A stretch of 64,000 nucleotides of DNA from Manduca sexta (Eukaryota; Arthropoda; Insecta; Lepidoptera; Sphingidae): assembly GCF_014839805.1 (NCBI RefSeq), contig NC_051126.1, forward strand, positions 7,758,609 to 7,822,608, given 5' to 3'. Under the pieces are notes generated by a model. That model saw only the letters and a program-made list of their open reading frames with translations. It was not told where the DNA came from and did not search any database. Each line of letters begins with the position of its first letter. The stretch's first letter is position 1. Below are positions 46,231 through 58,316 of this stretch, piece after piece. The position numbers and the translations under genes are program-made.

Positions 46231-48770
46231 ATCCTCCATTTTTCTGAGAATTATGTAATCTTTCCTTGTTTTGTGAGGCGTGGGATGTAAAATCTTAATT
46301 AAAATATACTCACCTCTTTCAAGCCATGCCAATGCAAAATGGTTACCAGATAATATAAATTTAATATATTTAAATCAAGTTTAATTTCAGTGTAATTTGT
46401 AGCGACTTTTTATTTGTGTGATTAAATATATTTGGAGTTCCTAACATATTGTGGTGTTTTTGTTTTTATTTCTACATTTGAGTACAGTTTTTTTTGGGGC
46501 CATCGGATAATTTTTAAATTTTCTCGTAGTTATTAAACTAGGTACACATTTGGATGATTCCTCTGAGAATAATAATATTATCAAATATAAAAAATATACA
46601 TAAATTAATACTAAAAAAATGTATCTAGATTATTTCGTCATTTAGGGCGTCTACAAATTAGCCCCCCGGTGTCAGCGAGGGAGTAAGGTAGCATCATTTG
46701 TGTTGTTGAAATTCTTATTAGATTCAACTTTTTGTATTCGAAGGCGTCCTTCGAGGTAGGTAAGTAGGTACTTTGTAAACTTGCCTAATTTATTAACAGC
46801 TATGGTAGGTTTTATATAATTAAACAATTATCAACGAATTCGATTTTATATTGAGATTTCAAATGGTATCTACAAAGAACATTATTATAAACTCATGTAT
46901 AAATATGTATCTTAAATATTTAACATCTAGCCTACTTAGGTAACAATAATTTTATTTCATAATTTAAGGCACTAATTTGGACAGTATATAAGTATCTAAC
47001 TATGTAAATGCTTAAAAATAAGTTATTTGACTCACTTTCTATTTACTAAATGACGTATTTCCTAAATTTATTCATAAATAGATAGTTAAATATATTACAA
47101 GTAAAACATAGTCATATACACTTAATTCATATTTATGTGTTTGAAAATTACTGACAGCCAATTGCAGTAAAAAATCCTAATCCCGAAACTTCGGATCAAT
47201 AGTATCCCGTATTTATTATAAAACACTGATTTTTTCGTAATATTTCTATCAGTAAACGAATAAAAAAAGAACACTATCTATATGGCATACCTTCCAAGTT
47301 CCTGGAAATTTTATTTTTAATTTGATTGTATATTCATGACCATGAGTATGTATTTAAGTACATACTTCAAAAATTAGTCTGCATTGTACGCCTATTTAAT
47401 TATTTTGTTTATTACCATAGTATTTGATTTTGAATTTAGGTAGAGTTTGTACTTCCTATAATCATTTTTTTATAATATTGTAGTAACTTTTATTTAAAAG
47501 ATATAAGTATGTCAGGAATATGTCAAAAGTACAATTTTATACAGTTTTCAGATTTCGTTGCTCTTTGACGACATTAAATATATCATTTCCCAAGTCTCAG
47601 GATAGAGACAAGTGGCATGAACCAAATTAGGTTTATGTTCGTCAGTGAGACGATTTGAAAATGAAGATTTACTTTGTATAACCCAGGTCTAAGTCTGTAA
47701 TTATTATACTTTCCAGGTCTAAACATGTTTGTAATAGGAATCTCGTGCTTCAGAATAACAAAAACAAACATAACTAACAAAAGGACGGTATTCGTACAAC
47801 TAAAGTAATAAATAAGAAAATGCAAAACTAAGTTTTGACAATAGTATTAAATAATTAATAATCTCATTGTTAGTTTTATCATTTAACTAAAATAATAAAC
47901 TAGCTTAAGAACTAATTGTGTTCGACACAAAGCGTAACATATTTATCGCTATTATAGTATGTCTAATTTATAGTTAACATATTTTATATTTTACGTCATC
48001 AGGTTAAAGTTACACACATAGTATATTTGTAAGTATTTACTAATTGTGTGTGAAATAGTTTGTGGCAAGTTAAGACATAAGTTCTTTCACTTGTTTAGTA
48101 AATCATGTTTTGCGTGAAGAAGATTCCTTTTAGTTACCCGTGTAAGTCTTTATTTTAGACGATTATGAAGGTCTTTTATTTGACCTTTTATATGATAGAT
48201 TGTGCCAATATATCTATCATAGAGTTGTTTCCAAAATCTATGTTCAATTACTTCTAGTATGATTGTAGTGTAACTCAATGATATTGATTTTTTGTTTTAC
48301 AATATTTTACAGTCATGTTCATTAACACCAATGTAAATGCATATAAACCACGCACAAAATAGTGGTCAACGGAAAACCGCAGTTAGAGTTCCTTATTAGC
48401 TGAATCACTGCGAAGTGTGGTCTGCGCTTATTAGCAGTTTTGAATAAGGTATTATTTAGTGCTTTCATATTGGAGTTACTGCGGTATACCGTTACAAATA
48501 TTTGCCCACTTTAAATGTTTTTCTGCATTATTTTTGTTACTCATTTTATAACCAACCAAATAACCTCTGAAATGACATGTCCTTTGTAGGTACATTTATC
48601 AATACCACAAATCTTTATGTAGTGTTATTGAACTTGTATAAAGACAATTTAGCAAACATGGTTAGCTAGACCCATGTTATGTTTCTTACTGAAACTTCGT
48701 TCGGGTTTGTTTCTACTTAAAATATGACTACTAACGCCAAACCTCAAAGCATTACCTATTTTACACGGCA
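46231..48770. other. Intergenic region between KIF19 and chloride channel
   Basis: AT-rich unique sequence between two genes that converge on it (KIF19 plus, channel minus). No gene is recognised. It must hold the 3' ends of both transcripts. A minus-strand AATAAA at 48149-48154, about 620 bases past the channel stop, is a possible polyadenylation signal. Confidence 0.4.
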
Positions 48771-49019
48771 TTATAGACAATAGACGAAAGTCCAATAGAT
48801 AATGTTGAAGAATATGAACATAAGTGGAAAGAGAACGCGTGAGCGCTTGTCGATCCACGTGGCGATCTCCTGGGGAGTCATAGTCGTCCAGGTGTGATGC
48901 TTCGGAGGTTCGTCGGAGCCGTCGCTGGCGTTGCTCTGAGTCTTACCTCCAGGACTAGTGATCAAGTCATCAAAGCTTTGCGTTGTTATCGTTGGTAAGT
49001 TAATAGCAGACGGGAAGCT
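48771..49019 (-). CDS. Chloride channel last exon (end of loop, M4, stop)
   Basis: After TTTCAG it encodes SFPSAINLPTITTQSFDDL, the end of the intracellular loop, then WTTMTPQEIATWIDKRSRVL and M4, ending VYCL and TAA at 48771-48773. The short extracellular C-terminus and DKRSRxLFP before M4 are typical of Cys-loop channels. Confidence 0.85.
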   Translation of the reverse strand, partial: SFPSAINLPTITTQSFDDLITSPGGKTQSNASDGSDEPPKHHTWTTMTPQEIATWIDKRSRVLFPLMFIFFNIIYWTFVYCL

Positions 49020-52000
49020 CTGAAATTAGCGAAACAAGAAATGTAAATAATCTACTTATTAAAATACGTAACATTAAGTAACTAAGTGAGATAATCTGTT
49101 GGTCTAGAAACATGAAATTTGGCACGTAATTATATAAGTTAAATGTAACTAGAAGTAATAAAATTACTATTTTTTTCCTTACGGAAGTTAAATGTCATCG
49201 ATGAGTGCATTAATAAATCCACATATAATCTGGTGCGCTATTCAGTCGAACTAAATAATAATAATAATAACTAATAGATAATATTCGAAATATATAAAAA
49301 AATATCTTATTACATTTCTTAATAAGGAATTTGAGTAATAAGCACAGTTATAAATAGGTAGTTATTCTATATATAAAAGATATAATTGGCATAATTAGAG
49401 GCATAACTTTATCAGATTACCTTATAAGTTGAGTAAATACCTTCAGAAAACATTGCGATTTACCTCGTTGGTCCCGCGTTGTTGCATTAAACAGAAAGGT
49501 AAAAACGACTTATTCATATTATTTTATATAAAATCACTTTCGAAGACGCAGTCATAATCATTCTTGTTGCTTTAAATGCAATTTGATGTGCTCCTCTGCC
49601 GAAAATCTCTTGAAATCTACGAAATACTTCAAAATTTGAGGACTGCGAATGTATAAAAGACTTACATGCACTGTAAGGTAGTTGTTGTATCCAGGTCCAG
49701 CAGGGTCGTTGCAACTAGTTTCCTGCTGCAGCGAGGAGCAGGAGCGGGACTTCGTTAGCTGCGGTGATGATTCTTGCAACTCCTTTTGTAATTCCTTGCG
49801 GGCCAGCCGCGGCGTGAGCGTACTCTTCAGAATATATTTGCTGTTTACCTTTTTCAGGCTAACAGCTTTCCTGTAAATGCGATTTATGTGTTTTGTTATC
49901 GACTAGCTGAATAAATTATTGATTTTAAGGATGATACGTAAGTAGGTAATTTAAAATCAATTTGGGTCGCATTTGCAATTAGTGTGCTAAATAATAGGTA
50001 AGTACATATTAATGTGTGTGCTAAATGTAGCAGGTAATGATAATTTGTATATTATCTGAAACATTTCATACAAAGGTGCAAAGAGGTACAATTTGTTTAG
50101 TTTTCCCATATTAGTTGCTTAAAATCATAATATTATTGATGTTACAAATTTTTCTGTCCACCGTTCTGGGGGATGACACATAGGAAAATTATATAGTGTA
50201 CGCGATAAGTCCATTGAAATATCAGAATTAATAACACAATGCAATATCTTACTTTCTACGCCAAATTGTGTTGACAAAGGCAAATTCCACCAGAGCAGAA
50301 AAGATAAAACCAGTACAACCCAAGAACCAGATCTCGCTGGCTTTAATATAAGAAACTTTTGGTAGAGTCTTCGCCTGCGAAGACGCCAAAGTGATAAACG
50401 ACAACATTGTACTCGTACCTGAAATACAAAATATAATATTATTATATAGACACCTAACCCTTTATTGAACATCACACAAGTAAAAGGAAAAAAATATACA
50501 CAAACATATTTATTAATTATAGTTAGTATCAATAGGTGGTTTTGTCGCTAAAAGCGATCTCTTTTAAACAAACATAAAATGGAATTATATCTTATTATCT
50601 TATGATAAAAAGGAAATTGTGCTTACTAGGTATTTGATAAAATATAAATCAATTATTTACCAAGAGTAATCCTTGGTGCCGAAGCATCCGCTTGCAGCCA
50701 AAACGTTACCCACGACATAGCGACTATCATCATAGATGGAATAAAGTAATCCATAAGATAGTAACCTACTTCACGGCCAAGCTTAAAAGTGAACTTTAAG
50801 GCGCTGTAGTTACCCGCTGTAAGAAGAAAATTTTCTTTTAATGTGAAGTCAAGAGAACTATCTCATTTTATATAGTTATACAGGTGATTTTTAAGTAGAG
50901 TCCTACATGGCGACTAGCTAGGCCAGTTTTATGATAGTTTTTAAATGGTAGAGTCACACTGTAAGAATATTTTACTGCAGTATAAACGGCCGGTCTAACT
51001 GGTTTAAGGTCTGGAAATCGAAATACGAAATGTCTAAAACTACTTTTTTTGATCTTCAACCACAAGGACCCTGCTGAAAACTTAACCTGTATATAAAGCT
51101 AATATAAAAACATAGCGTAACCGAACAACACAAAGACAAAAGGACATTACATCTACCTCCACCGAGACGCATATTGACTATATCCCCCCGAACTACTGAC
51201 TCATTCGTCCAGTAATCTATAAGAGAATACTCAGTCAAGTGCAGTTCGGAGGATAAACGAACCGGATTGTCCTTTTCCCACATCATCCGCAGTATAGAAG
51301 CGTTGTATTTCCCTGAAAGTAGTAAACAAATTATTATCCTCTTAAAAAAATACCGTCTTGGTATGAGTCAAAGGACAAAGGAGTTTGTCATTGGGAATCC
51401 CAATTCGCAATAGTACTTACAGCTTTCTAAGTTCATAGAGCATGTTTGATCATCAAATGGAAATTTTTGTAGGTTCATCCAGCAGTAAAGTACAGCTTGC
51501 ATGCGCCTGCTAAATAGCACTTCGCCGTCGGGCGCGATAGATATAAGTACGTCTTTGCTGTCGGTACCCATAAGACTAGAAGATTGTTCGTTAGACATAT
51601 ACAGATGGGGCACCCATATGCGCTGTCGTAAGTCATTTTCACCAATGATTCTCGAACGCTCAGGCGAATATAAAGTGTACGCCAAACGCGGGTCGGTCCA
51701 ACGTAATTGTAGAAGGAAATGCAATTTAAAATTCTGGAAAACAGTTTAATACAAATTATGTAAATTTCGTACGAATATTTTAACGTTCAAGCATGTGGTC
51801 GACAAAATGTAATTTGCGCCTAAAAAGCATGCTTCGTTTCAGCGCATTGGATAGAATTAGGTTCACTACAAAATACTAGTTGCACCACTATTAATTAATT
51901 TCGTAAATATTTTTTTCAAAGAGGAATTAATTAAAATTATAAATAAAATTAAATGATGAACAAATATTTAAATTGAGTGTAGTATCGCTCACGTAAAAAA

Positions 52001-52761
52001 AATATTTAACTTGCACTATTAAACTAAAAAAGGTCACATAGAACTCTGAAGTAGGCATCGTGATTCATGTAGTTAAAATTAAGATCTTTTACTATATTAT
52101 GTACAAAGAGATCTTTTTTTTTATTAACCACAGTGTACACTATCATGCAAGAAAATACAATTCATCACAACTTGTTTCTTTACATAAGAATATACATAAA
52201 TGTAGAATAAATAAATTTATCGCAGTTTGACGCAGCCATGTTTGGAAGTTAGTCTGAATCATTATAATTGCTAGATATCTTGTCTCTTTTATTACTTAAG
52301 ATATGTTTTGTAGGTATAATTTTATGTAAAATAAAACTAAAATGATCAGTCTTGTTCATATAAGTATTTTTGATGAATGTGCAAATGCTTATTAATTTAG
52401 ATAGAGAAATTAAGGAGAAAGAAGAGCAGAACAATTCAAGACAGAAGCGTATGTTGTTCGAAATAGGCAATTATTTTTCTTGTTATAATCTTTTACTAGG
52501 CAAACGGGCCTACTATATAACCTACCCAAGTTGCCCATAAACATAAACTATTTAGTGACGGTCCTCACCAAGTCGTGTGCTTCTGCAGGTTGTATAAAGT
52601 AAACATAAGCGCTGGCGTGAACATAAACCACGTCTCCAGTTAGATAAGTTGGCAGCAGCAACCGGTCGTACCGGCATTCATTAGCCAACCGCGACAAGAA
52701 TTCAGATTGAGTATATGAATCACCTTTGTCTAAACTTGGACATTCTGGTGGTAAAATTTGT
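48771..52761 (-). CDS. Cys-loop ligand-gated chloride channel, insect pHCl-2/Hodor group, 5' end missing
   Basis: Seven spliced exons on the minus strand (52569-52761, 51421-51733, 51157-51312, 50661-50816, 50253-50418, 49666-49870, 48771-49019) give one frame with fitting phases. The ligand-binding domain has LPPECPSLDKGDSYTQSEFL, LRWTDPRLAY, IWVPHLYMSNEQSSSLMGT and the 13-residue Cys-loop CWMNLQKFPFDDQTC. M1 is GYYLMDYFIPSMMIVAMSWV, M2 RITLGTSTMLSFITLASSQA, M3 SEIWFLGCTGFIFSALVEFA, M4 LFPLMFIFFNIIYWTFVYCL. Gene order and sequence fit the insect group of Drosophila CG11340 (Hodor, zinc-gated), CG7589 and CG6927, some of which are pH- or zinc-gated chloride channels in gut and Malpighian tubule. 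The ligand here is unknown. Signal peptide and first residues are missing; their exon was not found. Confidence 0.85.
49666..49870 (-). CDS. Chloride channel exon, M3-M4 intracellular loop
   Basis: The exon encodes a basic, Ser-rich loop: VNSKYILKSTLTPRLARKEL, ESSPQLTKSRSCSSLQQE. It joins the previous exon by a split Lys codon and ends VH before GTAAGT. This region is variable between channels and often regulated by phosphorylation. Confidence 0.8.
50253..50418 (-). CDS. Chloride channel exon, M2-M3
   Basis: The exon encodes GTSTMLSFITLASSQAKTLP, the pore-lining M2, then KVSYIKASEIWFLGC and M3 through VNTIWRRK. It follows TTTCAG and ends before GTAAGA. The M2-M3 linker LPKVSYIKASE fits anion channels of this insect group. 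Confidence 0.88.
50661..50816 (-). CDS. Chloride channel exon, pre-M1 to M2 start
   Basis: The exon encodes GNYSALKFTFKLGREVGYYL, M1, and FWLQADASAPRITL up to the M2 start. The intracellular mouth reads SAPRI, so the 0' arginine is present but the usual PAR order of other anionic channels is changed. Acceptor TTACAG, donor GTAAAT. Confidence 0.88.
51157..51312 (-). CDS. Chloride channel exon, after Cys-loop
   Basis: The exon encodes KYNASILRMMWEKDNPVRLS then ELHLTEYSLIDYWTNESVV, beta strands 8-9 of the binding domain, including the loop C region. A split Trp codon joins it to the Cys-loop exon. It ends before GTAGAT. Confidence 0.85.
51421..51733 (-). CDS. Chloride channel exon with Cys-loop
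   Basis: The longest exon encodes NFKLHFLLQLRWTDPRLAYT, the loop A stretch IWVPHLYMSNEQSS, DVLISIAPDGEVLFSRR, and the Cys-loop with 13 residues between its cysteines. It ends LES plus one base before GTAAGT. Confidence 0.9.
52569..52761 (-). CDS. Chloride channel first recognised exon
   Basis: The exon encodes QILPPECPSLDKGDSYTQSE then FLSRLANECRYDRLLLPTYL and ends AEAHDL before GTGAGG. The Cys pair CPSL/CRYDR and the position match the N-terminus of mature channels in this group. It enters in phase 2, so an upstream exon with the signal peptide must exist. Confidence 0.82.
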
Positions 52762-55681
52762 CTGAAAAGAAATAAAATCACTTTAGTCTTTTGTACAAAA
52801 ATAATAATATATTCGCCCGCTAAGAACAAAAGATCAATTTCACAGTTGATGGCGGCAAGTAGAATAACTAATGCGTCATTTACACGAGTTGAATTTCTAC
52901 GTATCCAACTGCCTCCACTAAGGTGTCACACACTACTGCGCGGCGCTAAAAATCAACGATGTAATTTAAAGACTTCACGATCATTGTAATTATAGATTTA
53001 TTTATTTTTTCAGTCAACTAACGTCTCACTTAAAAACAAAACAGCTCCCTTACAAAACAACCTTCTTATTTTTGAAATATCTAACAGTTTTTCATTTTTT
53101 TTTTATCGTAAGGGTAAGTACTAAAAGTGCCATATAACACAATTGTGGTTTTTGACGAATAGGTTTTCACTTTTAAAAGTAGTGCTTATTAGGTACATAC
53201 TAAATATTAGGAACTCACAAATCAAAACAACTTTAAGAAATAACCGAACATTCACCATAGCTATATTAAATTCTGTTTCTACAAATACATACTTAACAGG
53301 TAAATTTTATGTATAGGAACTGTGATATAGAATGTGTCATAAACGCCCTGGGAGGATAGATGCGATCAAACCGATCATTATCTTACATATTTAGAAAGAC
53401 ATAACGACCAGTCTACCACCCTATTAGGATAGTATTTTTTTTTAACGCAAGCTCCATAGTTTTTTTTAATCAAGAGGAATTTTAGTCTATCTAAAAGTAT
53501 AGAGGCCCTAGTTTTGATGAAGAATAGAGACCCTAAGAGCGAGGCATACAGATGAAATAGATCGGCAGTAACGAATACTTACCACATCGAGTAAAGTTGA
53601 AGTATTGTAATAAAGTCCCGAAAAGTTAAAGACGCAGGTAGTTAATCAAAAGAAAATAATAATGAAATATTTATTTAATGTTGAACTGTTAAATTTGCGA
53701 TATAACTACATCTTCATATGTGATAAAAAAAAAAATGATATTTCATTTCTAAAGGCATCATCGTCACGCCTAAGAAGCACACGGAATTTGTTGCCCATTG
53801 TTAGGGTTGATATATTTTTACTTATTTTTATATACTTAGGTACTTATGTAAGGAACATCTTTTTCTTTTTATTTAGACGTTTGATATTCTAGTGCGGGTC
53901 TATCAATAATAATTAAATTCTTTTTGATAATATAAATAATTTTCAAATCACAGTGCGATTTCATACAGTAGTCATCTTTACCACAATTACTCTACATAAC
54001 GTCAAACGTGATAAAATCGGCAATCGATAACAGGTTTGTAGGCAATCTAACAAGTCATAAAATTCTAACCTAGATCTAGTATTTGGAAATAAATAAGTGC
54101 CTAGCCATCTGAATGGATGTCATCTCAAAATGTATTGTAATTGCAATTACAATTTATTATTGGAAATAAAGATCCGTTTTTCGACTTTTATTATGTGGTA
54201 TCTAATAAAAAAAAAAATACTACCCATCGTCCGCACTCTCCTATCCATGCCACTGAACAGTAGCGGCTTTGGTAAGAGGAGGGTTGAACCGATTAATGAC
54301 CAGGGGTCTCCTGCTATACAGGGGGCCTCGCGCTTACACTAAAGGATTTGTCGAGTGCCTCAGCTGAGGATTTTTTTAAGGTCACCACTTTGTTAACCAT
54401 CCAAGCATCAGCTTACCTAAAAATTTTTTTGCTCCCACGCAAAAGTTCACTTCTACTAAGGACGCCACTGCCACTAAGTCGCTAATAGACGTAGCTACAA
54501 TACTTTTCCTACAATTTTGACAACAATGTTAAATTTCTTTAATGTTATAAATATATTAGATACATATTCACTGCATGACACCTTCGCAGAATTCACATGT
54601 CGTCAATACGTTGGTACCTCCTACTGGTATGTACTGCCTATAATATTAAACAAACATTTTTTTACATTGGTTAGGTGCTTACAAAGAGACGTTGTATCAG
54701 TATAAAATATGGATTCATGGCGCTGCAAGGCCGATGTAGGAGCTGCTAACGACAACAGTGTTAATATTTGTGGTGCCTGATAACATTATGAACCAATTCT
54801 TTTTGATATCAACGAGATTTGCTTTTAGATTAACGCTAAGCCGCCCGCGCCGTGTAAATTAAATATGTTCTGGTATTATTCAAACTGGAAGTGCCTATAT
54901 ATTGTTTCCTTTCTACACTGGTACAAATAAGCTGCAGGATTATTGTTTCGTCATTCGGTATTTTACACACAGATAACGTTCTACTTTTTACCGTAAGAGT
55001 TTTAGTAAATATTAAATTGACGTAGTACATGGTTGTGTACGCAAATTAACTTATAATTTACAAATACATATTAAGCGCATATATCTTTATGCTACGACTT
55101 TGTAATCTTCATGAATCATAATTATATACCATACTTTTATTTAATGCATTCATTAAATTTTTATTTTCTGTTATTATTTATCGACTCTAAAGTAGAGAGG
55201 TTATACAAACAATTAATAATTAACTTTAGTGAATAATATCTTACGCAATATTATGTTTATTGGTTAGCGCCAGATACGGTATGCTCAATTAATAGACGTA
55301 AAACTAATGTATACATTTAGAAAATACGATTTAAATTAATCATGGTTTGCTAAAATATAATTATTATACCTTATCATTATGCCAATAGGGATAAAACTTG
55401 CCTAGTTAGACAATATCCAGATGAGTGCAATTTTCGAAATCACCTATCACTTATTATAATTGCTTTACGTTTGCTTAATGTTCGGATATTTGGTAGAATT
55501 ACAGCTATTATAGAGTTAGAATATGATTTAGAACAAGCGGTCCTAATAATGTATTCAAGCTATGTAGTGGATACATATGTATGTACCTTCTGTAACATCA
55601 ACGTAAAACATGTTTATATATGTAGTTATGAACATGAAACTTATAAATTTTTTCGCCTGCCATAATAGGGGACCGGCCTAT
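52762..55681. other. Long non-coding stretch upstream of known channel exons
   Basis: Presumably the first intron of the chloride channel or its 5' flank. I searched the minus strand for a signal-peptide exon ending with two bases of a split codon and found none convincing. The stretch at 54230-54480 is less AT-rich and looks like an old repeat fragment, without a usable frame. Confidence 0.35.
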
Positions 55682-56290
55682 GCTTGATTTTGTACATTAT
55701 TCTATATGTAATGGTTAATAATAAGAAAAATAAGCACACCTGCGAAAACTGCATAAAAATTGGTTCAAAAATGAGCGATTAATTCATGATTAAAATATTG
55801 TAATGTGCAGAAGTGGGCGTAATGTGGGGATATCGCTTCATCTCTTTCTTTCGCACGCGTCGTAATTCTCGATGACGTCACATGTAGCTATTTCGTCTCT
55901 TTTCTGTTTCTTCTTAATTACCCCTTCCAACGAAATTCAAAGACATAACTGGTTAATTTTTTACCGGATTTTCATAATTCCTTCTGTGTTAAGTATAATT
56001 TATATTATGTAAATATTTGATAATAGTAAAGAACAAAAATGAGTCCGGTACCCTATTGTTGCCCATTGACTAAAGCAATGTCGTAGGCACAGCCAAGCCG
56101 TTGCCTACCGGGAAGTCAGCACTCTTTTTAAACTTAAAGAAGGTCAAGTCATGGCGCTCAGGTAAAAACGATGCAGGGAGTTTATTCCAAAGTTTGCACG
56201 TGCGCGGTAGAAGGACCGCTGAAAACGCACCGTGCTACTACGGACGGATCAACGTTGTGGAGATGAACTCCACGGGGGCAGGGTCATATG
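55682..56290. repeat. Two adjoining repeat remnants
   Basis: 55682-56060 is a diverged relative of the repeat at 45864-46230. Next to it, 56061-56290 has a broken frame containing GSLFQSLHVRGRRTAENAPC, a composition seen in decayed transposon coding sequence. I cannot assign a family. Confidence 0.4.
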
Positions 56291-56869
56291 CTTATTACGC
56301 ATCTAGGATCGGTATCTATATATCTAATATTTACCAACTGCGGTCACATATATGTATATAGAATATAATATTTCCAGCACCTACCTAAGTGACTAAATTG
56401 TTATTCAGCAGATATCTCATTACGTTTTATATGGGATAATTTAATTTGAAGTAAATTAAATAAGTAATCCACATTAAATAACTTCGTGTCTCGAAAAATA
56501 CAGTTACCTTTTCATATACAGAAGAATGAATATTCTGTATATTGGTAAGAAATATTGAGTTAGGCATGCTTTAAAGCTTTCTATTTTATTGTAAGTAAAT
56601 GCAAACGTAAAAGCTAATCTACGTAGGTACTTAAAGACAATATTTTATCACCGACTACCTAATGTTTGCACGACGATTATTAGTCAACGTAAATACATTT
56701 ATTTAGTATAATAATAATGGTACCTACCTACCTAATCTAATCTCAGAGTCATTACTAAGAAATTGGCTTTTCACTAACTGTAGGAAATACTTAGAATAAT
56801 TATTATTAAATTACTTATCTTGTGTTGTTGAATTTATTATTAGAAGCTGAATGTAAATAAATTTGTGAA

Positions 56870-57005
56870 TTTGTAAGAATACTTATGTTTTTATTTTTCA
56901 TTTTTATTGCTTTAAATGACGAGACGAGCTTGCCATTCGATGATGATGATGGTAAGCGATACGACCGTCTATAAACAGTAGAAACACCATCCAACACCTT
57001 GAATT
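56870..57005 (-). repeat. Dispersed repeat fragment
   Basis: The stretch with gatgatgatggtaagcgata and caccatccaacaccttgaat looks like a fragment common in moth genomes. Only this one copy lies in the window, so the assignment rests on general recognition. Confidence 0.3.
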
Positions 57006-57142
57006 ACAAAGAGTTGTTGAGTAAGTTTTAGTAAACCGAAACTCATCGATCTAACATACTTCCCTTACATACCTATTGTATACCTAATATAGAGGCCTAT
57101 ACTTACATATATTGCAATTTGCATCACATTAAATGTATCAGT

Positions 57143-57310
57143 TCATCCACCATGACGCGCCCTACTACTTTTCCTAATCGCTTACAGTGTGTCTAAGTAG
57201 CATAAGTGCACACACACAACGATATATAGAATCGAGGAAAATGCTTGTATAAGTCCCCTTCCCCGTAACACCCTCGCCCAAAAGGTGGTAGGGCGCGTCT
57301 TCGTGGATGA
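57143..57310. mobile_element. Short MITE-like element with about 30-bp inverted ends
   Basis: The ends 57143-57172 and 57281-57310 are imperfect reverse complements, with gacgcgccctac shared and weak similarity continuing outwards. The element is about 170 bp with no open frame. Target-site duplication is not evident. Confidence 0.6.
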
Positions 57311-58035
57311 AATGACATAGGTCATATAAAGAATAAACTAAGATATTTAATGTCTAAATTGAAGGGTTACAAAACTATAACAACATATTGTTGTTATTTA
57401 AGTTAAGGAAATGCGACTAAAAAACAGGATATGCTTGCATTATTCACATACGCATGTTGTCACTTATTGTACATACCATGCATATTTTATTATTTCCTTG
57501 CATGTGTAAATGTTTATTCAATATATGAATTGTATACTATGGAACTATAATTTTATACAACCCGAAAACCGAAGAATATTATCTGTAACCTAGAAGCCAA
57601 CAATAGACTCGCCGATATGTTGGCCGAATTAACTTCTGACTCCTGAACCCTTTCGTTTACCGACACGGCTGTGTTTATTACACTTGATGATAAATGTAGT
57701 GCAATTTAAAGTAGATATCTACTGTTGCAACTTGGTTATCCTTCATTCGACATAATTATGTCGGTCTGTTCGTAACGTAATACATAGTGTTATCCCAAAT
57801 CGCCACACACGTTGGCCAGTATGGCCGGTTTTACATATTGTAGGTGCTTTGGCTATCATCTGGGCGGACCGGCAAATGATTCACCACTTCCTTGAAGATA
57901 ATTGCCAATTCTAGAAGGATACTACCACGTAGTTCTAAGTTTATCACTCGTCGATGTATCTCAAGCTAGAGATTACATAGACTATGAAATAAACAAAGAA
58001 TAAGACGGAAAAACATTTAGGTGCCATGATAAAAT

Positions 58036-58316
58036 ATATTAATAATAATATGAGCCCTGTTTATATACTGTTCCACTGCTGAGCACAAGCCTCCTCTTAC
58101 TACTGAAAGGGATTAGGCCTTAGTCCACCACACTAGCCTAGTGTGGGTTGGTAGACTTCACATACCTACGAAATTATTATGGAGAACTTCTCAGGCATGC
58201 AGTTTTTCTCATGTTTTTTTCCTTCACGGTTAAAGCAAGCGATAATGCACAAAGAATATACTTACGCATAACGAGCCCTTGAGTTTTGAACCTGCGGACA
58301 TACGTCTCGGCCATGT
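58036..58316 (-). mobile_element. tRNA-derived SINE, truncated
   Basis: It has the same body as the SINEs at 33091, 44850 and 61262, with more changes. The tail is ATT-rich. The tRNA-like head stops near the B box (gaacctgcggacat), so the A box is lost. Confidence 0.65.
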
